DNA of 48,842 nucleotides from Pseudomonas sp. RIT-PI-r (GTDB taxonomy: Bacteria; Pseudomonadota; Gammaproteobacteria; Pseudomonadales; Pseudomonadaceae). This document shows, piece after piece, positions 8,722 through 16,563 of the stretch. Within the stretch, counting starts at the first letter, position 1, and each line of letters starts with the position of its first letter. Location of the stretch: NCBI RefSeq assembly GCF_001297015.1, contig NZ_LIGE01000014.1, forward strand, positions 1 through 48,842. The letters run 5' to 3'. A model generated the notes under the pieces. It searched no databases. It worked only from the letters and a program-made list of their open reading frames with translations, and was not told the origin of the DNA. Position numbers and translations under genes: made by a program.

Positions 8722-10356
8722 ATGAACGACAACCTGATTGAAATTCGCGATCTGCGCGTGGCCTTCGCCGGGCAGGAAGTGGTGCACGGTTTGAACCTCG
8801 ATATTGGTCGTGGCGAATGCCTGGCGCTGGTCGGTGAGTCCGGCTCGGGCAAGTCGGTCACGGCGCATTCGATACTGCGTTTGCTGCCGGGCAAAAGCAT
8901 CAGCAGCAGTGGCTCGATCCGCTACAACGGCGTGGATCTATTGCACGCCAGCGAGCAGCAGATGCGCGGTTTGCGTGGCAACCGCATTGCGATGATTTTT
9001 CAGGAGCCGATGACTTCGCTGAACCCTTTGCACACGGTGGAAAAGCAGGTCAGTGAAGTGCTGGAGATTCACAAGGGTCTCAAGGGCCGCGCCGCCCGCG
9101 AGCGGACGTTGGAGCTGCTGGAGCTGGTCGGCATTCGCCAACCTTTGCAGCGCTTGAAAGCCTATCCGCATCAGCTCTCCGGCGGTCAACGGCAGCGGGT
9201 GATGATCGCCATGGCGCTGGCCAACGAGCCGGAACTGTTGATCGCCGACGAGCCGACCACGGCGCTGGATGTGACGGTGCAGCAGAAGATTCTCGAGTTG
9301 CTGATCGAGTTGCAGCAGCGCCTCGGCATGTCGCTATTGTTGATCAGCCACGACCTCAACCTGGTGCGGCGTATCGCGCAACGGGTGTGCGTGATGCGCC
9401 ACGGCGAAATCGTCGAACAGGCGGAATGCGAAGCGCTGTTTCGGGCGCCGCAGCATCCTTACAGCCGCCTGCTGATCGAGGCCGAACCGAGCGGTGCGCC
9501 AGTGCCCAGTGAGTACGAGCACAACCTGCTCGAAGTCGATGATTTGAAGGTGTGGTTTCCCTTACCGAAAGCGCTGTTCAGCCGCCAGCAGGATTACATC
9601 AAAGCCGTGGACGGCGTCAGTTTCACCCTGCAACGCGGCAAGACCTTGGGGATTGTCGGTGAGTCCGGCTCGGGCAAGTCGACGTTGGGCCAGGCGATCC
9701 TGCGGCTGGTCGAGTCCGAGGGCAATATCCGTTTCGGCAACAAGCAGTTGAGCCTGCTCAATCAGCGCTTGATGCGGCCGTTGCGCCGGCAGATTCAGGT
9801 GGTGTTCCAGGACCCGTTCGGCAGCCTCAGCCCACGGATGTCGGTGCAGCAGATCATTGCCGAAGGCTTGCTGACCCATGGCATCGGCACCGAGGCCGAA
9901 CGGGAGGCGGCGGTGATTCGCGTGCTGGAGGAAGTCGGCCTCGACCCGCAGAGCCGCCATCGTTATCCCCACGAGTTTTCCGGTGGCCAGCGCCAGCGCA
10001 TTTCCATCGCTCGCGCACTGGTGCTGGAACCGGCGCTGATTTTGCTCGATGAACCGACCTCGGCGCTGGATCGCACGGTGCAGAAACAGGTGGTGGAGTT
10101 GTTGCGGCAATTGCAGATCAAGCATGGGCTGACGTATCTGTTCATCAGCCATGATCTGGCGGTGGTGCATGCGTTGGCGCATGACTTGATGGTGATCAAG
10201 GATGGCAAGGTGGTGGAGCAGGGTTCGTCGCGGGAGATTTTTGCCGCGCCCAAACACCCCTACACCCAGGAACTCCTGAACGCCTCCGGCCTAAAGCCCA
10301 ACGCCCCCCCCTGTAGGAGTGAGCCTGCTCGCGATAGCGGTATCCCGGTGACATAA
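8722..10356 (+). CDS. yejF: Peptide ABC transporter ATPase with two nucleotide-binding domains (YejF-like)
   Basis: A 544-residue fused ATPase. The first domain has Walker A GESGSGKS near residue 38, signature LSGGQRQR and Walker B LLIADEP; the second has GESGSGKSTLG near 315, FSGGQRQR and LILLDEPTSALD. Together they energise the YejBE permease. The ATG at 8722 is preferred over the upstream TTG at 8704 because AAGGAG sits 5-7 bp before it. The normal C terminus (HPYTQELLNASG) is followed by extra residues encoded by the REPIN that starts at about 10311; the stop codon itself lies inside the repeat. The tail is therefore probably an accident of repeat insertion. Confidence 0.94.
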   Translation: MNDNLIEIRDLRVAFAGQEVVHGLNLDIGRGECLALVGESGSGKSVTAHSILRLLPGKSISSSGSIRYNGVDLLHASEQQMRGLRGNRIAMIFQEPMTSLNPLHTVEKQVSEVLEIHKGLKGRAARERTLELLELVGIRQPLQRLKAYPHQLSGGQRQRVMIAMALANEPELLIADEPTTALDVTVQQKILELLIELQQRLGMSLLLISHDLNLVRRIAQRVCVMRHGEIVEQAECEALFRAPQHPYSRLLIEAEPSGAPVPSEYEHNLLEVDDLKVWFPLPKALFSRQQDYIKAVDGVSFTLQRGKTLGIVGESGSGKSTLGQAILRLVESEGNIRFGNKQLSLLNQRLMRPLRRQIQVVFQDPFGSLSPRMSVQQIIAEGLLTHGIGTEAEREAAVIRVLEEVGLDPQSRHRYPHEFSGGQRQRISIARALVLEPALILLDEPTSALDRTVQKQVVELLRQLQIKHGLTYLFISHDLAVVHALAHDLMVIKDGKVVEQGSSREIFAAPKHPYTQELLNASGLKPNAPPCRSEPARDSGIPVT

Positions 10357-10401
10357 GTTTTGACTGACCCACCGCCATCGCGAGCAGGCTCACTCCTACA
10401 A
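10311..10401. repeat. REPIN, class B, overlapping the yejF 3' end
   Basis: CTGTAGGAGTGAGCCTGCTC and its inverse copy (GAGCAGGCTCACTCCTACA) flank a short spacer. The left REP and part of the spacer are translated as the last codons of yejF (stop at 10354-10356). Confidence 0.93.
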
Positions 10402-10441
10402 GGGATTGGGGTGGGTCATTGAAATTTATTTTTCAGGCACT

Positions 10442-10470
10442 GCATCCAAACGCCTCCACCACGGGTAGTC
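10442..10470 (+). promoter_or_regulatory. Possible ECF-type promoter before the DUF3455 gene
   Basis: GCATCCAAA (10442-10450) and GGGTAGTC (10463-10470) have the look and spacing of an ECF sigma -35/-10 pair, and an ECF sigma factor is encoded just downstream. A small ACAGCC/GGCTGT hairpin (10477-10494) lies in the presumed leader. Assignment to the local sigma factor is inference; no second copy was found before the sigma gene. Confidence 0.3.
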
Positions 10471-10526
10471 CTTGTAACAGCCCTCTTCGGCTGTCAGCGG
10501 TTTACCCTTTTTGGAGAAACATACTG

Positions 10527-11048
10527 ATGAACATCACCCAGCTGATTGGCTTCACCGGTTTGCTCGCCCTGTCGTCGACAACCTTCGCCCAAAGCAACTA
10601 TCCCGACGCGATCAAAGTCCCGGATGGCCACAAGATCGCGATGGAAACCACCGGCGTCGGCGAGATCACTTACGAATGCCGCGACAAAGCCAATACGCCG
10701 GGGCAGACCGAGTGGACCTTCGTCGGCCCGAAAGCGGTGCTCAATGACCGCAGCGGCAAACAGGTCGGCACCTACTTCGGCCCGCCGGCCACCTGGCAGG
10801 CCAAGGACGGTTCGAAAGTCACCGGTACGCAACTGGCGGTGGCACCGTCGACGCCGGGCAACCTGCCCTATCAACTGGTCAAGGCCAATCCCGCCGAGGG
10901 CAAAGGCGCGATGACGGGCGTCAGCTACATCCAGCGCGTCGCGCTCAAGGGCGGCGTCGCGCCGGGCAGTGAATGCACCGCCGCGAACAAGGGCAAGCAG
11001 GAAGTGGTGAAGTACCAGGCCGATTACATTTTCTGGGCAGCGAACTGA
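10527..11048 (+). CDS. Secreted DUF3455 protein
   Basis: A 173-residue exported protein. The start at 10527 gives a clean signal peptide (MNITQLIGFTGLLALSSTTFAQ, cleavage after FAQ) and has TTGGAGAAAC upstream; earlier in-frame starts would run through repeat-flanking sequence. The mature part (YPDAIKVPDGHKIAME..., ITYECRDK, WTFVGPKAVLND, YFGPPATWQAKDGSKVTG, PYQLVKA, YIQRV, ADYIFWAA) matches the DUF3455 family as I remember it. These proteins have no established biochemical role. It is followed by an ECF sigma/anti-sigma pair and may belong to its regulon. Confidence 0.85.
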   Translation: MNITQLIGFTGLLALSSTTFAQSNYPDAIKVPDGHKIAMETTGVGEITYECRDKANTPGQTEWTFVGPKAVLNDRSGKQVGTYFGPPATWQAKDGSKVTGTQLAVAPSTPGNLPYQLVKANPAEGKGAMTGVSYIQRVALKGGVAPGSECTAANKGKQEVVKYQADYIFWAAN

Positions 11049-11070
11049 TCCCTAAGACTTATCCTAACCC

Positions 11071-11163
11071 CCTGTAGGAGTGAGCCTGCTCGCGATAGCG
11101 GAGTGTCAGCCGGCATATTTCTTGACTGACACACCGCTATCGCGAGCAGGCTCACTCCTACAA
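11071..11163. repeat. REPIN, class B
   Basis: CCTGTAGGAGTGAGCCTGCTC and its inverse copy enclose a spacer that itself contains GTGTCAG/CTGACAC. It lies between the DUF3455 gene and the sigma factor gene. Confidence 0.93.
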
Positions 11164-11214
11164 CGGGAATTGGGTAGTGTGGATGTTTGGGGAATGTGAG
11201 CTAGATTGCAGGAC

Positions 11215-11748
11215 ATGTCCTTACCCGAATCCGATTTCGATTACGAAGCCCGCCTCGCCGCCTGTGCCCGTGGCGAGCGCTCGGCCCTGCGCGATTTGTA
11301 TGTGCAGGAAGGCCCGCGTCTGCTCGGCGTGGCCAAGCGGCTGGTGCGCGATACGGCACTGGCGGAGGACATTGTTCATGAGGCGTTTATCAAGATCTGG
11401 AACGGCGCGGCGGGTTTCGATCCGGCGCGGGGTTCGGCGCGCGGCTGGATGTTCACGGTGACGCGGCATCTGGCGCTGAATCTGCTGCGTGATCAGAGTC
11501 GTGAGACGTCGCTCGGCGATGAACACGAAACGGCCGGCGACACTGACGAGCTCGACGCCCACGCGCATTCGGCGCGCATTCATCGTTGCCTCGAACAACT
11601 GGAGCCGCAACGCCGCCACTGCATCCTCCACGCCTACGTCGACGGCTACAGCCACGCGCAGATTGCCGCACGCCTCGACACGCCGCTGGGCACCGTCAAA
11701 GCGTGGATCAAACGCAGCCTCAACGCCTTGCGGGAGTGCATGGGATGA
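11215..11748 (+). CDS. ECF RNA polymerase sigma factor
   Basis: A sigma-70 family factor of about 177 residues with only regions 2 and 4. Region 2 is at about residues 20-95 (LRDLYVQEGPRLLGVAKRLV, AEDIVHEAFIKIWNG, GSARGWMFTVTRHLALNLLRD). Region 4 is at about 120-175, with a helix-turn-helix in YSHAQIAARLDTPLGTVKAWIKRSL. The ATG at 11215 (GCAGG upstream) is preferred; a TTG at 11206 would add three residues. The 3' end overlaps the anti-sigma start (ATGA), which signals coupled expression. The RskA-type partner suggests a SigK-like stress response rather than FecI-type iron signalling. The nearby receptors lack STN domains, which agrees. Confidence 0.93.
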   Translation: MSLPESDFDYEARLAACARGERSALRDLYVQEGPRLLGVAKRLVRDTALAEDIVHEAFIKIWNGAAGFDPARGSARGWMFTVTRHLALNLLRDQSRETSLGDEHETAGDTDELDAHAHSARIHRCLEQLEPQRRHCILHAYVDGYSHAQIAARLDTPLGTVKAWIKRSLNALRECMG

Positions 11749-12437
11749 CCACTGAATCGGCGCAGGAACGCGATGAACTGGCCGGCGAATACGTGCTCGG
11801 CACACTGCCTGCCGAGCAGCGAATCGAGGTGCAACGGCGCTTACCCAATGATCCAGAACTGCGCGCAGCGGTGGATGCCTGGGAGCGGCGTCTGCTCGAG
11901 CTGAGCGATCTGGCGCCCGCGCAACAGCCATCGGCGCTGCTGTGGCCACGCATCGAACGCAGCGTCGAACGACTCACACCTGAAACGGTGTCGACCTCAT
12001 GGTGGAACCTGCTGCCACTCTGGCGCGGGCTGAGTGCTGCCGGGTTGGCCGCGACCTTGATACTGGGCTCGATCCTGCTGACCCAGACCACGCCGAAGCC
12101 GAGTTATCTGGTGGTGCTGGTCGCGCCGCAGGACAAGGCGCCGGGCTGGGTGATCCAGGCCAGCAATTCGCGGGAGATTCAGTTGATTCCGCTGGGCGTG
12201 GTCGAGGTGCCGGCAGACAAGGCGCTGGAGTTCTGGACCAAGGCTGACGGCTGGCAAGGCCCGGTGTCGCTGGGTCTGGTCAAGCCTGGGCAGGCGCTGT
12301 CGGTGCCGTTGGATAAACTGCCGCCGCTGCAACCGAACCAGTTGTTCGAACTGACGCTAGAGGGTGCCAACGGCTCGCCGAGCGGCAAACCGACCGGGCC
12401 GATTCAGGCGATCGGCCGCGCGGTCAAAGTGCTGTGA
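11745..12437 (+). CDS. RskA-type anti-sigma factor
   Basis: A 230-residue single-pass membrane protein. The cytoplasmic N-terminal part has the anti-sigma signature ELAGEYVLGTLPAEQRIEVQRRLPNDPELRAAVDAWERRL (about 9-48) without a zinc motif. A membrane helix lies near 95-117 (LSAAGLAATLILGSILL). The rest is a periplasmic RskA domain (KAPGWVIQASNSREIQLIPLG, FWTKADGWQGPVSLGLV, FELTLEGANGSPSGKPTGPI). Its start overlaps the sigma factor stop. It should hold the sigma factor inactive at the membrane. The stop is 7 bp from the convergent DUF1615 gene. Confidence 0.93.
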   Translation: MTTESAQERDELAGEYVLGTLPAEQRIEVQRRLPNDPELRAAVDAWERRLLELSDLAPAQQPSALLWPRIERSVERLTPETVSTSWWNLLPLWRGLSAAGLAATLILGSILLTQTTPKPSYLVVLVAPQDKAPGWVIQASNSREIQLIPLGVVEVPADKALEFWTKADGWQGPVSLGLVKPGQALSVPLDKLPPLQPNQLFELTLEGANGSPSGKPTGPIQAIGRAVKVL

Positions 12438-12444
12438 GCAAGCG

Positions 12445-13536
12445 TCAACCGGCCTTGGCCATGCAGCGTTTGTAGCGCTCGTCCACACGCTTGGCGAACC
12501 ATGCGGTGGTGAGCTTGCGAGTGATCTTCGGGCTCTGCAAAACGATCCCCGGCAACACCGCACGCGGCAGGGTTTTGCCCTCGGCTTTCTCCGCCAATTC
12601 AAACACTCGTTGATAGAGCTTGGTCTCCTCGAATTCCAGGGTTTTGCCCTTCTCCAGTTGATCGCGAATCGTCGGGTTGCGCATGCCCAGCGACTTGCCG
12701 AGGGTACGCACTGCCAGTTCGGTGCCGCCGGGCATGATCGAGTCGTAGCGGATCAGGTCGCCATCAAGCGCTAGCGGGATGCCCGAGGCGCGGCTGACGG
12801 CATTCTGGAACGCCGCATTGCGGCTGGCGTACCAACCGGCGTTGAAGTCGGCGAAGCGATACAGCGGCTCGCGATAACTCACCGGATAGCCAAGCAAGTG
12901 CGCGATACCGAAATACATGCCACCACGCCGACTGAACACTTCGCGGCGGATCGTGCCGTCCACCGGGTACGGATAATCCTTGGCGTGCTGTTCGGCAAAC
13001 TCGATGCTGACCTGCATCGGCCCGCCTGTGTGCACCGGGTTGAAGCCGCCGAACAAGGTGCGACCCATCGGCACCCTGCCGATAAAATCATCGAAGATCG
13101 CGCTCAACTCTTTCTCGCTGCGCGCGGCATTCAGGCGTTCGCTGTAGGTCTTGCCGGTGGTGGAGCGCACTTGCAAGGCACCACTGACCAACAGGCTGGG
13201 GATGTGCACTTTGGCGGCGCGACGGTCGATTTCGTCGCGGGCGATTTTGCCCAGGCCGGGCACGGTGGGGTCGGCCTGGAAGGTGGATTCCTGTTCGGCG
13301 ACAGCCAGTACCGAGCAGAGGTTTTGCGTGGTCGGGCTGATGTCCTGCGCGGCAAATGCGGCGTAGATATCGGTGGCCCAGCCTTGGCGGTCGGCGGTTT
13401 TCGCCGGCATCAACCGGATGATTTCTGCCTTCACTTCGGCAGGCGGACGCGGTACCGGTTCATTGCTGCGCTGGCCCGCGCAACCGGCGAGCACCAGCAG
13501 TGCGGCGATGGTGATCGGTAATTGAAAGTTGTGCAT
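12445..13536 (-). CDS. DUF1615 lipoprotein
   Basis: A 363-residue predicted lipoprotein. The N terminus MHNFQLPITIAALLVLAGCAG has a lipobox (LAGC) with the acylated Cys at residue 19. The body contains ICSVLAVAEQESTFQADPTVPGLG-like sequence and a GALQVRSTTGKTYSE segment, which recall lytic-transglycosylase-like folds, and it matches the DUF1615 family. A peptidoglycan-related role is only a guess from the 'EQESTF' region. It is convergent with the anti-sigma gene and almost touches it. Confidence 0.85.
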   Translation of the reverse strand: MHNFQLPITIAALLVLAGCAGQRSNEPVPRPPAEVKAEIIRLMPAKTADRQGWATDIYAAFAAQDISPTTQNLCSVLAVAEQESTFQADPTVPGLGKIARDEIDRRAAKVHIPSLLVSGALQVRSTTGKTYSERLNAARSEKELSAIFDDFIGRVPMGRTLFGGFNPVHTGGPMQVSIEFAEQHAKDYPYPVDGTIRREVFSRRGGMYFGIAHLLGYPVSYREPLYRFADFNAGWYASRNAAFQNAVSRASGIPLALDGDLIRYDSIMPGGTELAVRTLGKSLGMRNPTIRDQLEKGKTLEFEETKLYQRVFELAEKAEGKTLPRAVLPGIVLQSPKITRKLTTAWFAKRVDERYKRCMAKAG

Positions 13537-13581
13537 GAAGCTTTATCCAGTCCGTTAAGCCCAAACCACCATACACAATCC

Positions 13582-13662
13582 GTGTAGGAGCTGCCGCAGG
13601 CGGCGATCTTTTGATTTTAGAAAGCAAGATCAAAAGATCGCAGCCTGCGGCAGCTCCTACAG
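13582..13662. repeat. REPIN, class C (GTAGGAGCTGCCGCAGG)
   Basis: GTGTAGGAGCTGCCGCAGGCGGCGATCTTTTGA and its inverse copy enclose a very short spacer, so the whole can fold as one long hairpin. It sits upstream of the DUF1615 gene and of the siderophore receptor. Confidence 0.92.
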
Positions 13663-13712
13663 GTGATGTGTGTTTTGAGAGAGTGATGACAAACTGATTG
13701 CAAAACGTTACT

Positions 13713-13731
13713 GAGAAAATCTATCATTTGC
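13713..13731 (+). promoter_or_regulatory. Candidate Fur box
   Basis: GAGAAAATCTATCATTTGC matches the right half of Pseudomonas Fur sites (TCTCATTTGC type) at most positions and lies about 80 bp before the receptor start. It fits iron repression of the receptor; footprinting or a Fur matrix scan would settle it. Confidence 0.55.
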
Positions 13732-13809
13732 AACTGGAGTCGCATTTGCGCAAGGAGTTCCGCGCCGCCCTTACTTTTTCCAACCGGCCGCGCGCCTCCA
13801 GGTCCCCAA

Positions 13810-16014
13810 ATGCCCGCTTCAGCTCGACTCGCCGTCCCGTTTCGCCCGACGCTTATCGCCCTGCTGTGCTCCCTGACTGTCACCGCCCACGCCGCCGACG
13901 GCGATACCAAGGCGCTGGTGCTGGACGACGTCAACGTCAATGCCCAGGCCCCGACGCCTAACGCCCTGCCCCCGGTTTACTCGGGTGGCCAGGTCGCCCG
14001 TGGCGGCCAGCTCGGCGTGCTGGGTAATCAGGACATGATGGACGTGCCGTTCAGCGCCGCGTCCTACACCGAACAACTGATCCAGGACCAGCAGGCCGAA
14101 GACGTCGCCGACGTGCTGCTCAACGATTCGTCGGTGCGTCAGGCGTCCGGTTTCTCCAACCAGGCGCAGATCTTCATGATCCGTGGTCTGCCGCTGACCG
14201 GCGATGACATTTCCTATAACGGCCTCTACGGCGTGCTGCCACGGCAGATCATTTCCACCGACGCCCTGGAGCGCGTGGAAGTGTTCAAAGGCCCGAACGC
14301 CTTCATCAACGGCGTGACCCCGACCGGCTCGGGCATCGGTGGCGGCGTCAACCTGCAGCCAAAACGCGCTGGCGACGAGCCGCTGCGCCGCTTCACCACC
14401 GACATCAACAGCGAAGGCCGCGTCGGTCAGCACTTCGACATCGGCCAGCGTTTCGGCGAAGACAACCGTTTCGGTGCGCGGGTCAACCTGTCCCAGCGCG
14501 AAGGCGATACCGCCATCGATCACGAGAACCAGCGCTCGAAACTGTTCTCCATCGGCCTCGATTATCGCGGTGACGCTCTGCGTGTTTCCGGCGACTTCGC
14601 CTATCAGAAAGAACGCGTCAACGGTGGCCGCAACTCGGTCAACCTCGGCACCGCCACGCACATTCCGGATGCGCCATCGGCTGATACCAACTATGCGCCG
14701 AAGTGGGGCTACACCGACATCGAAGACACCTTCGGCATGCTCCGCGCCGAGTACGATTTGAACGACAACTGGACTGCCTACGCCGCTGGCGGCGCCAAGC
14801 ACACCCGTGAAGTCGGTCGCTACAACTCGACCACACTGGTCGGCAACAACGGCGCGTCGTTCACCACTGGCTCGTTCATTCCTCACGATGAGGACAACAC
14901 CAGCGTCATGGCGGGCCTCAATGGCAAGTTCAATACCGGCCCGGTCAGCCACAAGCTGAACTTCGGCCTGACCGGCATCTGGGCTGAGCAGCGCAGTGCC
15001 TACGATTTTGACCTGACCAAATACGCCAACAACATCTACCACCCGGTGGAGACACCATCGCCGGTCGGCAACTTCGCCGGTGGCGACAACAGCGATCCGG
15101 GCATCGTCGGCAAGACCTTCAACCGCAGCGTGGCGATTTCCGACACCCTCGGTTTCTTCGATGATCGCCTGCTGATCACCGCCGGTCTGCGTCGCCAGCA
15201 ACTGGTCGTGCAAGGTTACAGCTACGCCAGCTACGGCAGCGGCCCGCGTTCTTCGAGCTATGACGAATCGATCACCACGCCGGTCTACGGCATCGTGTTC
15301 AAACCGTGGGAACACGTGTCGTTCTACGCCAACCACATCGAGGGTCTGGCGAAAGGCCCAACCTCGCCGACCAGTTCCGGCGGTTTCCGCGTGACCAACG
15401 GCAACGAGGTTTACGCACCGGCCCGCTCCAAGCAAACCGAGGCCGGGGTGAAAGTCGACATGGGCACTTACGGCGCGAGCCTGGGTGTCTATCGCATCGA
15501 ACAGCCGAGCGATGGTTACTGCGAAATCGACAGCGCCACCACCTGCACCTACGTGCGTGAAGGCGAGCAGGTCAACAAAGGCGTGGAAATGAACGTCTTC
15601 GGCGAGCCGATCCAGGGCCTGCGCCTGATCAGCGGCCTGACGTTGATGGACACCGAACTGAAGAATACCCTCAACGGCGCCAACGACGGCAACCACGCCA
15701 TCGGCGTGCCGACCTTCCAGTTCAACGCCGGCGCCGATTGGGATGTACCGGGCCTGCAAGGCGTAGCGCTGAATGCGCGGATGCTGCGCACCGGTGGCCA
15801 ATACGCCGATGCGGCGAACAACCTGAGCCTGCCGACCTGGAACCGTTTCGATGCGGGTGCGCGTTATGCGTTCAAGGTCTCGGAGAAGGACGTGACCGTG
15901 CGTCTGGGCGTGGAAAACCTGGCGAACAAGAAGTATTGGGAATCGGCTCAGGGCGGTTATCTGACTCAGGGTGAGCCGCGGGTTGCGAAGTTGTCCGGGA
16001 CTATTGATTTCTAA
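13810..16014 (+). CDS. TonB-dependent siderophore receptor
   Basis: A 734-residue outer-membrane receptor. The signal peptide ends near AHA-ADG (about residue 29). Only about 45 residues separate it from the plug, so no STN signalling domain fits. The plug contains DVADVLLNDSSVRQASG, IFMIRGLPLTGDDISYNGLYG and LERVEVFKGPNAFINGV (about 95-165), typical of ferric-siderophore receptors. The barrel ends in RVAKLSGTIDF with terminal Phe. The likely Fur box upstream supports iron uptake. The siderophore is unknown; no siderophore biosynthesis genes are nearby, so a xenosiderophore is plausible. The start ATG has only a weak CAGG upstream, so a nearby alternative start is possible. Confidence 0.93.
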   Translation: MPASARLAVPFRPTLIALLCSLTVTAHAADGDTKALVLDDVNVNAQAPTPNALPPVYSGGQVARGGQLGVLGNQDMMDVPFSAASYTEQLIQDQQAEDVADVLLNDSSVRQASGFSNQAQIFMIRGLPLTGDDISYNGLYGVLPRQIISTDALERVEVFKGPNAFINGVTPTGSGIGGGVNLQPKRAGDEPLRRFTTDINSEGRVGQHFDIGQRFGEDNRFGARVNLSQREGDTAIDHENQRSKLFSIGLDYRGDALRVSGDFAYQKERVNGGRNSVNLGTATHIPDAPSADTNYAPKWGYTDIEDTFGMLRAEYDLNDNWTAYAAGGAKHTREVGRYNSTTLVGNNGASFTTGSFIPHDEDNTSVMAGLNGKFNTGPVSHKLNFGLTGIWAEQRSAYDFDLTKYANNIYHPVETPSPVGNFAGGDNSDPGIVGKTFNRSVAISDTLGFFDDRLLITAGLRRQQLVVQGYSYASYGSGPRSSSYDESITTPVYGIVFKPWEHVSFYANHIEGLAKGPTSPTSSGGFRVTNGNEVYAPARSKQTEAGVKVDMGTYGASLGVYRIEQPSDGYCEIDSATTCTYVREGEQVNKGVEMNVFGEPIQGLRLISGLTLMDTELKNTLNGANDGNHAIGVPTFQFNAGADWDVPGLQGVALNARMLRTGGQYADAANNLSLPTWNRFDAGARYAFKVSEKDVTVRLGVENLANKKYWESAQGGYLTQGEPRVAKLSGTIDF

Positions 16015-16016
16015 GG

Positions 16017-16413
16017 CTGAAAAGCCCCTCACCCTAACCCTCTCCCAAAGGGAGAGGGGACTGACCGAGGTGTTCTTGCAAGTTACACCGACTTGAAATA
16101 TCGAGTCGAACTCAGGTTTTGAAAAGCACACAAATCGGCTCCCTTTCCCCCTCACCTTTCAAAGGAGAGGGGACTGATTGCGGTGTTCTTTCGAGTTACG
16201 CCGACGTGTACCATCGAGTCGAACTCAGGTTTTGAAAAGCACACAAATCGGCTCCCTTTCCCCCTCGCCTTTCAAAGGAGAGGGGACTGATTGCGGTGTT
16301 CTTTCGAGTTACGCCGACGTGTGCCATCGAGTCGTACTCAGCTTTTGAAAGGCACCCAAATCGGCTCCCTTTCCCCCTCGCCCCCCTGGGGGAGAGAGCT
16401 GGGGTGAGGGGGT
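16017..16413. repeat. Dispersed repeat (class D) with a 113-bp internal tandem array
   Basis: Outer arms are CCCCTCACCCTAACCCTCTCCC (16024 on) and GGGGAGAGAGCTGGGGTGAGGGG (to 16413). Between them the unit starting ATCGAGTCG occurs at 16100, 16213 and 16326, an exact spacing of 113 bp twice. Each unit carries GAACTCAGGTTTTGAAAAGC, CAAATCGGCTCCCTTTCC and TACGCCGACGTG with few mismatches. No gene lies here. Diverged copies occur at 40232-40525 and 42910-43097, and part of one at the right edge. Confidence 0.9.
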
Positions 16414-16451
16414 AAATTTCACTGTCACCAAAATCTCCTGCTGAACACCCG

Positions 16452-16492
16452 AAAAAAGGCCCCACAGCCTCACCGCTGTGGGGCCTTTTTCC
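16452..16492. terminator. Strong Rho-independent terminator
   Basis: AAAAAAGGCCCCACAG and CTGTGGGGCCTTTTTC form a 15-bp GC-rich stem with an 8-base loop and T-runs on both strands. It separates the repeat region from the monooxygenase gene and can end transcription from the receptor. Confidence 0.88.
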
Positions 16493-16563
16493 GTCTGGCC
16501 GATCCACTGGCCACCCTCGCCTTCTGATCCATACTTGCTGCACAGCAAACGGAGGACAGGCCC

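Noticed and set aside
10419..10526. A longer N terminus for the DUF3455 protein
   Set aside because: It would bury the signal peptide and run through promoter-like sequence; the ATG at 10527 has a ribosome site and gives a normal exported protein.
11206..12437. FecI/FecR-type iron signalling by the sigma/anti-sigma pair
   Set aside because: The anti-sigma factor is RskA-like, and neither receptor in the window has the STN domain required for surface signalling.
16017..16413. Regular repeats that might be a CRISPR array
   Set aside because: The 113-bp units have no constant repeat/variable spacer pattern; the whole unit is conserved, and no cas gene is near.
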